Of a stretch of 64,000 bases of DNA, positions 16,790 to 26,094 are shown piece by piece (position 1 is the first letter of the stretch; each line of letters opens with the position of its first letter). Position numbers and translations under genes: made by a program. The notes under the pieces were generated by a model that saw nothing but the letters and a program-made list of their open reading frames with translations, ran no database searches and was not told the DNA's origin. The DNA is from Brachyspira hampsonii (GTDB lineage: Bacteria; Spirochaetota; Brachyspiria; Brachyspirales; Brachyspiraceae). The stretch spans positions 2,108,001-2,172,000 of the forward strand of contig NZ_CP019914.1 in the NCBI RefSeq assembly GCF_002214805.1, in the 5' to 3' direction.

Positions 16790-17779
16790 TTAATAAATTT
16801 TATCGGCGTTCTTTATAGAGTATTCTATAGTTTTTCCTACAGCTTCTAAGGTTTTTTTATCTAATTTATCTATAGTATCCTGCGATGTATGATGAAAAGG
16901 ATATCCCATATCTATAACATCGATAAAAGGTATTCTTTCATTTAAAAACGGTGTATGATCATCTATTATAGTACCATAATGTTCATCAAAAAAATAATTA
17001 CCATAACCTAAATCATTTGCATACTGCCATATTTTGTTATAAATTGGGGAATAATATGTATGGGCAAAACTTTCGTATTTGAATTTTGCATTTTTACTTC
17101 CAACCATATCAAGAAGTATTCCGAATTTTATTTTTTGTTTATCAATTATTTTATCTCTTATTATAACTTCATTTACAAAAGCAATACTTCCCTGTATCCA
17201 GTCGGTTTCTATTAGAGAAGTGCCTTCAACATCAAATAAATTTCCGTCATCTTCTAAGTCGAATAGTACAAAGCATACACTATAAGGCAAATCATTATAA
17301 TTTTTTAAAGCCTTCATAAGTTCTAATAATACTCCGCTGCTGCTTGCTCCGTCATTAGCACCGCTTATAGGTTTATTTCTATTGAATTGTACGGGGTCTT
17401 TTTCTGCAACAGAGCGGCTATCAAAATGACTTGTAATAATTATATAGTTATCAGTTTTTCCTTTAAGAAATGCGTATATATTTTCTCCGTTTCTTCCCTT
17501 TATATAAGGAGCTTCAAAATTATGACTAAAAACTTCATAACCCATATTAGAAATTTCTTGTTTAAAAAATTCTCTTACCTTTTTGTGAGCTTCGCTTCCA
17601 TAGTTTCTAGGTCCTAAATCAGTCTGTGCTTTTATATAATCGTATGCATTTTCAGTATTGAAATAGAAATTTTCATTTATTTTCTTATCATTATCTTTTT
17701 GAGATGTATTTGCTTTTGCATTACTGCATGAATATAATAACATAGTCATCACTATAAAAAGCATTGTAATATATTTCAT
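16790..17779 (-). CDS. M28-family lipoprotein, glutaminyl cyclase-like
   Basis: A 329-residue predicted lipoprotein (hydrophobic signal, lipidated Cys18 in LLYSCSN). The zinc-hydrolase core follows the M28/glutaminyl-cyclase pattern: TSHFDSR (His118, Asp120), GANDGASSSGV (Asp143), FDLEDDG (Glu176), IDDHTPFL, and a late MGYPFHHTSQDTIDKL. The last motif, with His before TSxD, and the overall order resemble bacterial type II glutaminyl-peptide cyclotransferases more than aminopeptidases. Those enzymes form N-terminal pyroglutamate. Whether it cyclises or cleaves peptides cannot be settled from sequence. Single gene. Confidence 0.8.
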   Translation of the reverse strand: MKYITMLFIVMTMLLYSCSNAKANTSQKDNDKKINENFYFNTENAYDYIKAQTDLGPRNYGSEAHKKVREFFKQEISNMGYEVFSHNFEAPYIKGRNGENIYAFLKGKTDNYIIITSHFDSRSVAEKDPVQFNRNKPISGANDGASSSGVLLELMKALKNYNDLPYSVCFVLFDLEDDGNLFDVEGTSLIETDWIQGSIAFVNEVIIRDKIIDKQKIKFGILLDMVGSKNAKFKYESFAHTYYSPIYNKIWQYANDLGYGNYFFDEHYGTIIDDHTPFLNERIPFIDVIDMGYPFHHTSQDTIDKLDKKTLEAVGKTIEYSIKNADKIY

Positions 17780-17884
17780 ATTTTATAACCATATATATTT
17801 TTATTGTATTATGTTTGCTAATTTTAATTTAATAGCGGTAAAAAGTCAATAAAATAGTTTACTTTATTGTATAAAAGTACAGTT

Positions 17885-17912
17885 AAATCCCCTATCGGAT
17901 TTTTTTTATAAA
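17885..17912 (+). terminator. Terminator-like hairpin upstream of flaB
   Basis: AAATCC (6-base loop) GGATTT followed by eight T. It lies just before the likely flaB promoter. No plus-strand gene ends here, so it may block read-through into flaB. Confidence 0.55.
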
Positions 17913-17921
17913 AATTTAGTC

Positions 17922-17949
17922 TTTACTTTTTTTTAAAAGATATTATAAT
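17922..17949 (+). promoter_or_regulatory. Candidate sigma-70-type promoter of flaB
   Basis: TTTACT (17922-17927), 16 bases, TATAAT (17944-17949). It would give a leader of about 130 bases. No good sigma-28 pattern was seen upstream of this gene. Confidence 0.5.
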
Positions 17950-18085
17950 ATGTTATACATGAAGTTAATATTATGTTACTGTTTTGTAGGGGATGACTAA
18001 ACAGATATTTAATACATAATATAAATAGCTTTAGAAAATAAAAATTACAAACAAATATTTTAAGCACTATTCATGGAGGGTAGTT

Positions 18086-18922
18086 ATGATTATCAACAAT
18101 AATATTTCTGCATTAAATGCAAACAGACAATTGAATTTAACAGGAAATTCAATGACTAAAACAATAGCACAGCTTTCTAGCGGTATGAGAATTAACACTG
18201 CTGGAGATGATGCTTCTGGATTAGCAGTATCTGAAAAAATGCGTTCACAATACCGTGGTTTACAACAAGCTACTAGAAACGCTCAAAACGGTATATCTTT
18301 CATTCAAACAACTGAAGGTTATTTAAATGAAACTACTAACATTATGCAAAGAATGAGAGAATTAGCTATTCAATCTGCTAATGGTATTTATTCTGACAGC
18401 GACAGAGCTTTAATTCAAGTAGAAGTTAACCAATTAGTAGCTGAAGTTGACAGAATTGCTTCTCAAGCTGAATTCAATAAAATGAATATGTTAACAGGAC
18501 GTTTTGCTGCTGATGCTCAAACTCCTATGACTTTCCACATCGGTGCTAATATGGATCAAAGAGTATCTGTTAATATAGGTGCTATGACTGCTGCTAACTT
18601 ACAAGTTGGAGGAGACACTCCTATTTCTATTTCTTCTGTAGAAACTGCTAACCAAGCTTTAGGAAGAATAGACGAAGGTATACAAATGGTAGTAGCTCAA
18701 AGAGCTGAATTAGGTGCTGTTCAAAATAGAATGGAATCTATGGTAAAAAGCTTAATGATAGCTACTGAAAACACTATCGCTTCTGAAAGTGTTATAAGAG
18801 ATGCTGATATGGCTTCTGCTATGGTTGCTTATACTCGTGAACAAATCTTACAGCAAACAGGTGCTGCTATGTTAGCTAATGCTAATATGAAAAACCAATC
18901 TATAATGAGAATTATTGGATAA
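18086..18922 (+). CDS. flaB: Flagellin, FlaB class (periplasmic flagellar filament core)
   Basis: A 278-residue flagellin without signal peptide, the length of spirochaetal FlaB core proteins. The N-terminal D0/D1 region (MIINNNISALNANRQL, and TAGDDASGLAVSEKM) and the C-terminal region (QQTGAAMLANANMKNQS) are intact, with almost no variable centre. It forms the core of the periplasmic filament with its FlaB paralogues and the FlaA sheath. Codon use is more biased than in neighbours, as expected for a highly expressed gene. It starts after GGAGGG and ends 34 bases before a strong terminator. Which of the FlaB paralogues it is cannot be told. Confidence 0.95.
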   Translation: MIINNNISALNANRQLNLTGNSMTKTIAQLSSGMRINTAGDDASGLAVSEKMRSQYRGLQQATRNAQNGISFIQTTEGYLNETTNIMQRMRELAIQSANGIYSDSDRALIQVEVNQLVAEVDRIASQAEFNKMNMLTGRFAADAQTPMTFHIGANMDQRVSVNIGAMTAANLQVGGDTPISISSVETANQALGRIDEGIQMVVAQRAELGAVQNRMESMVKSLMIATENTIASESVIRDADMASAMVAYTREQILQQTGAAMLANANMKNQSIMRIIG

Positions 18923-18956
18923 TTTGATTTAAGCGACTTATTACAAATGTAGATAT

Positions 18957-18995
18957 AAAGCCCATTAATAGAAATATTAGTGGGCTTTTATTTTT
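18957..18995 (+). terminator. Terminator of flaB
   Basis: AAAGCCCA...TGGGCTTT stem with an inner TAATA/TATTA extension and a GAAA loop, followed by TTATTTTT. Confidence 0.9.
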
Positions 18996-19140
18996 AATAA
19001 TTTTTATATATAAATACTATAATGGAAACTGCATTTAATTATCTATAGATGCTAACACTTATTAAATTTTCTCAAAATTTTTTAAAGTTAATTATTTTAT
19101 AAAAAGAAAAGAAGTATTTAATTTTTTGTATTATTTACAA

Positions 19141-19339
19141 TCCCGCCCTATATACTTATTGTTTATTTAGTATTTATAATTAAATTATTTTTTTTATTTT
19201 TTTCTGCAATTAGAAAACTCGCCCTAAATTTAATTAGAATTAAAATGTTATTAACGCACGCAGAATAAAATTTTATATTTTGAATCAATTAATAATATAA
19301 TACTCATTATATAAAAAAAATTTATTAACCGTGCGTTAA
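19141..19339 (+). repeat. Dispersed CCCGCCC-box/inverted-repeat element, copy A
   Basis: Two C-rich boxes (CCCGCCC near 19143; CGCCC near 19220) are followed by a perfect 10-bp inverted repeat. Its arms are TTAACGCACG (19251-19260) and CGTGCGTTAA (19330-19339), with a 69-base loop. The distal arm ends one base before the trmL stop codon. The copies at 27686 and 54164 have the same order of parts and loop size with different arm sequences. It occupies most of the 418-base gap between flaB and trmL; the remaining part is AT-rich without visible features. Confidence 0.7.
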
Positions 19340-19340
19340 A

Positions 19341-19847
19341 TTAATTATTACTTAAAACAATATGCCTATATGCCTCATAAGCAACTATAGCTGCAGTATT
19401 CGATACATTTATGGAACGAATATTATCACTCATTGGTATATATACAGAGTTTTCTAAATCATTTTCCCATAATGATTCTCTAAGTCCTGTTGATTCTCTG
19501 CCGAATAAAAGTATATCATTATTCTGATAGTTAAACTCATCGTATCTATTTTTTCCGAACTTTGTAATTGGAACTATTCTTTTATTATTGTTATTGCAGT
19601 ATTCTAAAAAAGTATTTTCATTTTCATGCTTTACCAATTTTAGATGCTCCCAATAATCAAGACCTGCCCGTTTTACTTCTTTTGAACTTATTATAAAAGA
19701 AGGTTTAGATACTATATGAAGCTCTATATTAAGACCTACGCATAATCTTCCAATGTTTCCTGTGTTAGCGGGTATTTCCGGTCTATATAAAGCTATTTTT
19801 ATATTGAAATTATCATTTACTTTTTTTATATTATCTATGCTACTCAT
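19341..19847 (-). CDS. trmL: tRNA (cytidine/uridine-34 2'-O)-methyltransferase TrmL
   Basis: A 168-residue SPOUT-class enzyme that methylates the ribose of the wobble base in some leucine tRNAs. The N-terminal IALYRPEIPANTGNIGRLC (residues 18-36) and the knot motifs LLFGRESTGL and IPMSDNIRSINVSNTAAIVAYEA are typical of the TrmL/YibK subgroup, as is the short length without an RNA-binding extension. It converges on flaB; the repeat element copy A lies between them. Confidence 0.93.
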   Translation of the reverse strand: MSSIDNIKKVNDNFNIKIALYRPEIPANTGNIGRLCVGLNIELHIVSKPSFIISSKEVKRAGLDYWEHLKLVKHENENTFLEYCNNNNKRIVPITKFGKNRYDEFNYQNNDILLFGRESTGLRESLWENDLENSVYIPMSDNIRSINVSNTAAIVAYEAYRHIVLSNN

Positions 19848-19991
19848 ATTTTATTATTTTAATCATATTTATATTTTTTTCAATATGCTTCATCTAGCTG
19901 TTAATAAATTATAATAAAGTATTGATTTTTTTTATTTATAAGTTAAAGTAATAACATGGTTATTTATATAAAATTAAATTAAGGGAAGAAA

Positions 19992-21485
19992 GTGAACAAA
20001 ATAGAAGAATTTAACCAATCCACTTCCAAATATGAATTATATACTCATTTAAGTGAAAAAATAGTATCAGGCGAAATAAAAACATTTTCCGGAATTTTTA
20101 CCTATGCTAAAAATATTAATTTTGAAAAAGTACATGATAGTAAGAAGGTATTAAAAGGGTTATTTGATCTTATACGAAAAATTTATTGGGGATTTTTTAA
20201 TAATTTGGATAAAGAACTTTACCCTAAATTATGGTCTCAGTTCGTTACTGAAAATCAAAAATATAATTTTGCGGGTGATTTAAAATTAAGTCTTTCAATA
20301 GCTGATATTTATATAGCGATGCTTGATATACATGGATATACTAAATTCTGCGAAGAAAATAAGAATAATCTTTCAAAAATGCATGCCTTAGATGATTTAA
20401 TGCAAAATAAAGTAAGCGAAGTAACAAGATTCTACAATGTTATATCACATAGGAAACAGGGCGATGAAATAATTATGGTATGCCCTACAGCAACAGATGC
20501 TTTAAGTGCTACTATAGCGATAATCGGTGTTTTAAGTAAAAAAAGATTATTAAATGAATATCCAAGTGTAGATACAAGCGGACTTCCTGAGTTTAAAATC
20601 AGTGCAGGAATATCCGGCGGTAATACTAATAGTTCTTTAATTATTACAGAAGACGGAGATTTATCAGGTTTTTTAATTAATAATGCGGCAAGGATGCAGG
20701 CTAGAGCAAACACTTTAGCACCAAAAGAAAATAAAGTAATAGTAACTAAAAATTTACAGTTTAACTTTTTAAAAGAAAATAGTAAAGTTAAAAGCGAAAT
20801 ATTTGAAAAGGATATAATATCTTTTTATGATAATGGTATGATATCATTTAAAGGTACTGAAATACCTATAGTAGAAGCAATATTCAATCCTGATGAGAAG
20901 TATAAAGAGCAATTTTTTAGTGAGATGGAAGAACTTGTAAAAAGCGTTAAGGGGAATTTGTGGAAGCAGAGAATGTTTACTGCTATATTAGATTTGATAT
21001 CGAAAGTTGCTAAATCAATGCCTCCTTTTCAGATAGATGAAAAAGTTAACGATTATATATCTAGTTATACTAATGGTACTATATGTGATTTATGCGATAA
21101 GGCAAATGGGGCTTATGTAGTTAAAGAAAATTATAAAGAGGCTATAGATACTTTTGCTTTGATTATTAAGCTGCTTAAAACTATTCCTGATTTTGATAAG
21201 ATGGTTTTAGAATATGCTGAGAGTATTTGTGCAGGATATGAAAAAGTTTTGCCTATATATGATGTCGTTATAAAGAAAGATATAGAGGCTAATATATCCG
21301 AGATTTTCCCTGCTAATCATATATCAATATTTCAGAATGTTCAGAAGGCTAATGAAACATATAATAAATTGATGAATATTGCTATGAGCAGTAAAACTTT
21401 AAAGAGAAGAAAATCTATATGGTACGGAATATTAGAAAAAGAACTCCCTAATTTAGTAATTAATATGTATTCCGGAAAAAAATAG
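19992..21485 (+). CDS. Class III nucleotide cyclase-like domain protein
   Basis: A 497-residue cytosolic protein starting at GTG after AGGGAAG. Residues about 100-290 read like a class III adenylyl/guanylyl cyclase domain. AMLDIHGYTKFC gives a metal Asp112, and RKQGDEIIMV gives the second metal Asp158, with Arg where the substrate-recognising Lys often stands. KISAGISGG follows, then GFLINNAARMQARA with the transition-state Asn231 and Arg234. The C-terminal 200 residues are helical and unassigned, and there is no membrane segment. Key catalytic residues look preserved, so activity is plausible, but the assignment rests on motif reading only. Confidence 0.65.
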   Translation: MNKIEEFNQSTSKYELYTHLSEKIVSGEIKTFSGIFTYAKNINFEKVHDSKKVLKGLFDLIRKIYWGFFNNLDKELYPKLWSQFVTENQKYNFAGDLKLSLSIADIYIAMLDIHGYTKFCEENKNNLSKMHALDDLMQNKVSEVTRFYNVISHRKQGDEIIMVCPTATDALSATIAIIGVLSKKRLLNEYPSVDTSGLPEFKISAGISGGNTNSSLIITEDGDLSGFLINNAARMQARANTLAPKENKVIVTKNLQFNFLKENSKVKSEIFEKDIISFYDNGMISFKGTEIPIVEAIFNPDEKYKEQFFSEMEELVKSVKGNLWKQRMFTAILDLISKVAKSMPPFQIDEKVNDYISSYTNGTICDLCDKANGAYVVKENYKEAIDTFALIIKLLKTIPDFDKMVLEYAESICAGYEKVLPIYDVVIKKDIEANISEIFPANHISIFQNVQKANETYNKLMNIAMSSKTLKRRKSIWYGILEKELPNLVINMYSGKK

Positions 21486-21551
21486 CATTTATTTTTACAA
21501 AAATAATTATTTTTATTGAGTTTATATATGTAAATTTTATATGTTTTTTAC

Positions 21552-21579
21552 TTGCAGAAATATTTATATATGATACACT
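21552..21579 (+). promoter_or_regulatory. Candidate promoter of the lipoprotein-infB unit
   Basis: TTGCAG (21552-21557), 16 bases, TACACT (21574-21579), 42 bases before the ATG. The -10 box is only moderate. Confidence 0.4.
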
Positions 21580-21620
21580 ATACTATTATTAAATTGTTTT
21601 TTTTATTTTAAGGAGTATTT

Positions 21621-22388
21621 ATGAGTTTGAAAAACTTGAAGAAATTAATATTGATAATATCATCATTTTCTATAATAGCCTGCTCTCAAAATCAAGGAGG
21701 ATCAAATGCATCAAAAACTTCATCAGATTCTCTAGCTTATTTAAATGGCGGAGCAGGAGATTGGGTTATAAAAGTAGATAATTTTACTATTAATCAAACT
21801 AATTTTACTAAAGATTTAGAAGCTTCTTTAGTACTTCAAGGTGCTACACCAGAACAAATAGCTATGTATGCTAATGATGCTACCACTAAACAGATATATG
21901 CAGATCAGTTAATAAATTCTATTTTATTGCTAAATAAAGCAGAAGCAGAAAAATTCTTTGAAACAGAAGAAGCTAAAGATTTTATTAATCTTTCAATCAG
22001 AAATATAAAATTTCAATATTATGTAACAAAACTCATGGCAGATGCTTCTAAAAATATACCAGATCCTACTCCTGAACAAGCTCAGGCTTTCTTTGAACAG
22101 GCTAAAGATCAATTAACTCAAATGTATGGCATTACAGCATATAATACAGAAACAGCTCCTTATATTGCTCAATTATATAAAAATGCTTATGCACAGCAAT
22201 TAGTAGAAAGAGATATACAAGATTTAAAAGATAAAGCAGTAATAGAAAGAAATACTGCCGTTTTAGGAGAAGCAAGCATACTTCCTCCTCAAATAGGAGA
22301 TAGCAATGCAACAGCTATACCGCAGCAAGGCACAAATTTACCTCAGCAGGGTGTAGATAATAATTTATTACCAAGAACAAATAATTAA
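21621..22388 (+). CDS. SurA/PpiC N-domain-like lipoprotein
   Basis: A 255-residue predicted lipoprotein (signal ending IIAC, Cys21) followed by a Ser/Asn-rich linker. The segment WVIKVDNFTINQTNFTKDL and the helices after it resemble the SurA/PrsA-type N-terminal chaperone domain (VGDxxIxxxxF...L). No parvulin (PpiC) catalytic domain follows, and the C-terminus is a Gln/Asn/Pro-rich tail. It could be a periplasmic chaperone or an assembly factor lacking isomerase activity. It starts after AAGGAG and is followed 28 bases later by infB, with which it is probably co-transcribed. Confidence 0.65.
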   Translation: MSLKNLKKLILIISSFSIIACSQNQGGSNASKTSSDSLAYLNGGAGDWVIKVDNFTINQTNFTKDLEASLVLQGATPEQIAMYANDATTKQIYADQLINSILLLNKAEAEKFFETEEAKDFINLSIRNIKFQYYVTKLMADASKNIPDPTPEQAQAFFEQAKDQLTQMYGITAYNTETAPYIAQLYKNAYAQQLVERDIQDLKDKAVIERNTAVLGEASILPPQIGDSNATAIPQQGTNLPQQGVDNNLLPRTNN

Positions 22389-22416
22389 AATTTAATATTA
22401 ATGGGAAAGGAAAAGA

Positions 22417-24735
22417 ATGTCTCAAAAAAATGAGAATAATGAAAAAAATTTGAATCAGGAAAGCTCTGCAGCTGATAATAAACCAAAAGTTATTATAAAA
22501 AAAAATAATGCATCTAATAACAATAATGATGATAATCAGGCTGCAGCAGCTGTTAAAAAAGTAAAAAAAGTTATAGTAAAAAAGAAAATAATAATACATA
22601 ATAAATCTGATAAGCCTTATACTCAGAAACAGGATAATAATAACAATAATACTCCTGAAAAAAATAATATAGCAAAAGAAAATAGAGATAATAAAGAATC
22701 AAAAGGTAAACATTATTCTCATAATAGAGATAATAAAGATTTTAAAGAAAATAAATCATATAAAGATTCTCCTGCTATAGAAGCTCCTGTAGAGGATGTA
22801 TCCTCATTCAAGAAAGATAATAAAAAAGATAATAAGAAAAGAGATTACGATAAAAAAGATAAAGAGTATGATAAGAAATCATCTCAGAAAGATTCCAAAG
22901 CAGAAGCAGCTCAAAGGCAGGAAAATAAAATATTTAATAAACTTCAGGCTAAAAAGCGTCAGCAGGAACAAAGACTTGCAAGCGTTGAAAAAGAAATCAG
23001 CATAATGGAAACAATTACTGTAGGCGACTTAGCTAAAAAGATGAATTTAAGAGCCTCTGATATAATATCCAAACTTATGGGTATGGGTACTATGGCTAGA
23101 GTTAATGATATAATTGATTCTGATACTGCCACAATTATAGCTGATGATTTCGGATGTAAAGTTAATGTTATATCCTTACAGGAAGAAGCTACTATTGAAG
23201 TAAAAGAAGATAGAGAAGAAGATTTAAAACCTCGTCCTCCTGTTGTAACAATAATGGGGCATGTTGACCATGGTAAAACTTCTCTTCTTGATGCTATAAG
23301 ACATAGTAATATTACATCAAAAGAAAGCGGCGGAATCACTCAGAATATAGGTGCCTACAAAGTAAAAATACCTAGCGGTGAAATAGCTTTTATAGATACT
23401 CCAGGACACGCAGCATTTACTATGATGAGAGCAAGGGGGGCAAAAAGTACTGATATTGTCATACTTGTTGTCGCTTCAGATGACGGAGTTATGCCTCAAA
23501 CTGTAGAAGCATTAAACCATGCCAAAGAGGCTAATGTTCCTATAATAGTTGCTGTTAATAAAATGGATTTACCTAATGCCTCTATGGATAAAGTTAAAGC
23601 AGCATTATCTGAATACGGACTTACTCCTGAAGAATGGGGCGGGGATACTCAGTATATAGGCGTTAGTGCTTTAACTAAACATGGTATCAATGAATTATTA
23701 GAAGCCATTATACTTCAGGCAGAAATGCTTGAATTAAAGGCTAATCCTAACAGAGAGGCTATTGGTATAGTTCTCGAAGCTTCGCTTGATCAGGGAAGAG
23801 GTCCTGTAGGAACTGTTCTTGTACAAAATGGTACTTTGAAAATTGGAGACTATTTTGTATGCGGGCTTTCTGTTGGTAAAGTCAGAGCTATGGTTAATGA
23901 TTTAGGTCAGAGAGTTACAAAGGCTTTGCCTTCTACTCCTGTTGAGGTTTTGGGATTTGAAAAAACTCCCGAAGCTGGTGAATCATTTAATGTTATGCTT
24001 GATGAAAAAGAAGCTAAAGCTATAGCTGATAAAAGAGTTCAGTTGAAACAGCAGGAGGCTTTAAAGGCTAATGTTAAAGTTACTTTGGAAAACCTTTATG
24101 AGAAAATAGCTTCTGATGCTATGAAAGAGTTTAAAGTTATAATTAAAGCAGATGTTCAGGGAAGTGCTGAGGCTTTGAGAGATGCTTTAAATAAAATACA
24201 AAGTGATAAAATAAGATTTGTTTCAATATATAGTGCATCAGGGGCGGTTACTGAAAGTGATGTAAACTTGGCCCATGCATCTAATGCTATCATTATAGCT
24301 TATAGAGTTCGTCCTTCCGGAAAAGCTAGAGAATTAGCTGAAAAACTCGGCATTCCTATAGAAAGATATGATATCATTTATGAGGCAATAGAGGCTATTC
24401 AGAATGCTATGAAAGGTTCTCTTGAAAGACTTAAAAAAGAAGTTGATATCGGTACTGTTGAGGTTAGAGATGTATTCCATGTTCCTAAAGTGGGTACTAT
24501 TGCAGGCTGTTATGTAACTAGCGGAAAAATAGAAAGAAATGCCGGTGTAAGAGTGATGAGAGATAATGTACTTATTTATACAAGCAAGATTTCTAGTTTA
24601 AGAAGAATTAAAGATGATGTTAAAGAAGTTGCAAGCGGTTATGAATGCGGGGCTTCTATAGAGAACTTTAATGATATCAAAAAAGGCGATTTGCTTGAGA
24701 TATTCAAGATTGAAGAAATAGCTCAGGATTTATAA
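22417..24735 (+). CDS. infB: Translation initiation factor IF-2
   Basis: A 772-residue GTPase that places initiator tRNA on the 30S subunit and promotes subunit joining. The first 190 residues are a Lys/Asn-rich disordered N-terminus with repeated KDNKK-like segments, which accounts for the species-specific length. A short IF2_N domain follows ([20 protein letters not shown]), then the G domain: G1 GHVDHGKT at 281-288, DTPGH, NKMD and a late SAL. Domains II, III and the C-terminal domain reach the normal end. The usual neighbours nusA, rbfA and truB are not here; the upstream partner is a lipoprotein gene. Confidence 0.97.
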   Translation: MSQKNENNEKNLNQESSAADNKPKVIIKKNNASNNNNDDNQAAAAVKKVKKVIVKKKIIIHNKSDKPYTQKQDNNNNNTPEKNNIAKENRDNKESKGKHYSHNRDNKDFKENKSYKDSPAIEAPVEDVSSFKKDNKKDNKKRDYDKKDKEYDKKSSQKDSKAEAAQRQENKIFNKLQAKKRQQEQRLASVEKEISIMETITVGDLAKKMNLRASDIISKLMGMGTMARVNDIIDSDTATIIADDFGCKVNVISLQEEATIEVKEDREEDLKPRPPVVTIMGHVDHGKTSLLDAIRHSNITSKESGGITQNIGAYKVKIPSGEIAFIDTPGHAAFTMMRARGAKSTDIVILVVASDDGVMPQTVEALNHAKEANVPIIVAVNKMDLPNASMDKVKAALSEYGLTPEEWGGDTQYIGVSALTKHGINELLEAIILQAEMLELKANPNREAIGIVLEASLDQGRGPVGTVLVQNGTLKIGDYFVCGLSVGKVRAMVNDLGQRVTKALPSTPVEVLGFEKTPEAGESFNVMLDEKEAKAIADKRVQLKQQEALKANVKVTLENLYEKIASDAMKEFKVIIKADVQGSAEALRDALNKIQSDKIRFVSIYSASGAVTESDVNLAHASNAIIIAYRVRPSGKARELAEKLGIPIERYDIIYEAIEAIQNAMKGSLERLKKEVDIGTVEVRDVFHVPKVGTIAGCYVTSGKIERNAGVRVMRDNVLIYTSKISSLRRIKDDVKEVASGYECGASIENFNDIKKGDLLEIFKIEEIAQDL

Positions 24736-24841
24736 AATATTGTTTAAAGTATACAGTTTATATTGTTGATATTTATCTTATCTATCTTATTATAGCATTT
24801 AAATATTTAAAATTAAATAATAGTTTATTTTAGGATTAGGT

Positions 24842-25195
24842 ATGAAATTGTATGCTGTTCTTTTTTAACTGTTAATTATGTTAATGGTTTCATGTACAAA
24901 AAATACAGGAGTCGTTGTAACTAATTCCGTTCTAATTTGGTTTTAGACAAAATTAGGTATGGTAATTTTAATGGGGTAAGTTTAGATGGTAATACATTAA
25001 CTATAACAGGAAGTCAAAATAATAATAATGGAACCTATCAATATTCTGATTATTTTTTGTCCTTAGTTTCTATATTTAAAGATAAAAATGGAAATAGTTT
25101 ATTAGTCATTCCATTAGGGGAAAAGTTAATATAGTTAAGGTTAAGCAAGAAGGATGGGATCTATTGCAGCTTCTTATGGATTCATGTAATCCTGA
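24842..25195 (+). pseudogene. Decayed lipoprotein gene
   Basis: The ATG at 24842 opens a lipoprotein signal (MKLYAVLF, then in frame after a stop LLIMLMVSC), so the first lesion is a nonsense codon at 24866. The same frame stops again after about 17 further residues. A shift to another frame continues as NLVLDKIRYGNFNGVSLDGN until a stop at 25132. A second shift continues as KVNIVKVKQEGWDLLQLLMD to the start of the next decayed gene. Three separate lesions make this a clear remnant. The original protein was a small lipoprotein of about 115 residues; no family recognised. Confidence 0.75.
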
Positions 25196-25197
25196 AT

Positions 25198-25976
25198 ATG
25201 AAAAAGTTTCCAATAATATTTTTTATTTTTATTTGTTCAATTCATACAGCATTTTCTAAGGGTCTTCCTTTATCTACAGAAGTTACAGGAGAATATTATA
25301 GTTGGATAAAGGGGAGACAGATGATAAGTTTCAATCTCAATCCCGGTATTAGCGTATTTACCACTATGATTTTAGACACAGTTTTTAAACATGGAAGGAA
25401 TACAGTAGGTATGTTTGGAGCAGATGAATAGATTTTGGTACTACAATATTTTCTGCAGTTACTTTGCCTGGTATAGCAAATTTAATATTTAAGCCTCAAA
25501 ATGGAGCATCTGAATCTTTGTTTAAGGGAGGATTTGGTATAGCATTTACATATAACTATGCATATTTACCAAAACAGGCTATAGATGCTTTTCTTGGAAT
25601 ATATAGTTTTAATGCTCATTATAATGGCACTATAACTGTTAATGGAGTAAGCAGTTATCAAAAGATATATAATGTTGATGTTATTGTTATACCGGCATCT
25701 ATAGGTGTGAGATTTTATTTTAATAAAAGCAATAGGGATAATGGTTTTTTACTTCTTCCTAAGGTTGGTATGAATATATTTGCTGTTAAAGGAAAAGATT
25801 ATGCTGCAAATAAATAAGATTTAAGTGCTATAGTAAATTTTTATATATCCGGTGAGATGGGATTTAAGATAGATATGTTTACAAAAATGGGGGCAAATTG
25901 GCCTGTCCGTCCTTTTATTAATATATCTTTATTAGATTTGGGGTATTCATTTATTCATGGTTTAAGATTGGTATAA
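25198..25976 (+). pseudogene. Decayed outer-membrane beta-barrel-like protein gene
   Basis: It begins with a good signal peptide (MKKFPIIFFIFICSIHTAFSK) and runs to a stop at 25431. A one-base frame change near 25430 then continues the protein (IDFGTTIFSAVTLPGIANL). That frame has an in-frame TAA at 25815, after which it again continues (DLSAIVNFYISGEMGFKID) to a final stop at 25976. Total length is one base short of a multiple of three, as expected from a single indel. Alternating strands such as GGFGIAFTYNYAYLP suggest a small porin-like barrel of about 260 residues. It lies immediately after the decayed lipoprotein gene, so the two probably formed one operon that has been lost. Confidence 0.8.
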
Positions 25977-26094
25977 CATTCTAATAATAGTTTATCAGCA
26001 AATAAAAAAAATTTTCTTGTAAATATATAAAATATTGGTATACTTAATAGACATTTTTTCTATTTTTTTAAATTATAAAATAAGGGAATTATTT

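Noticed and set aside
26035-26094. Upstream ATG extension of purM
   Set aside because: The added 20 residues do not look like purM and no ribosome-binding site precedes that ATG. The ATG at 26095 has one and gives the family N-terminus.
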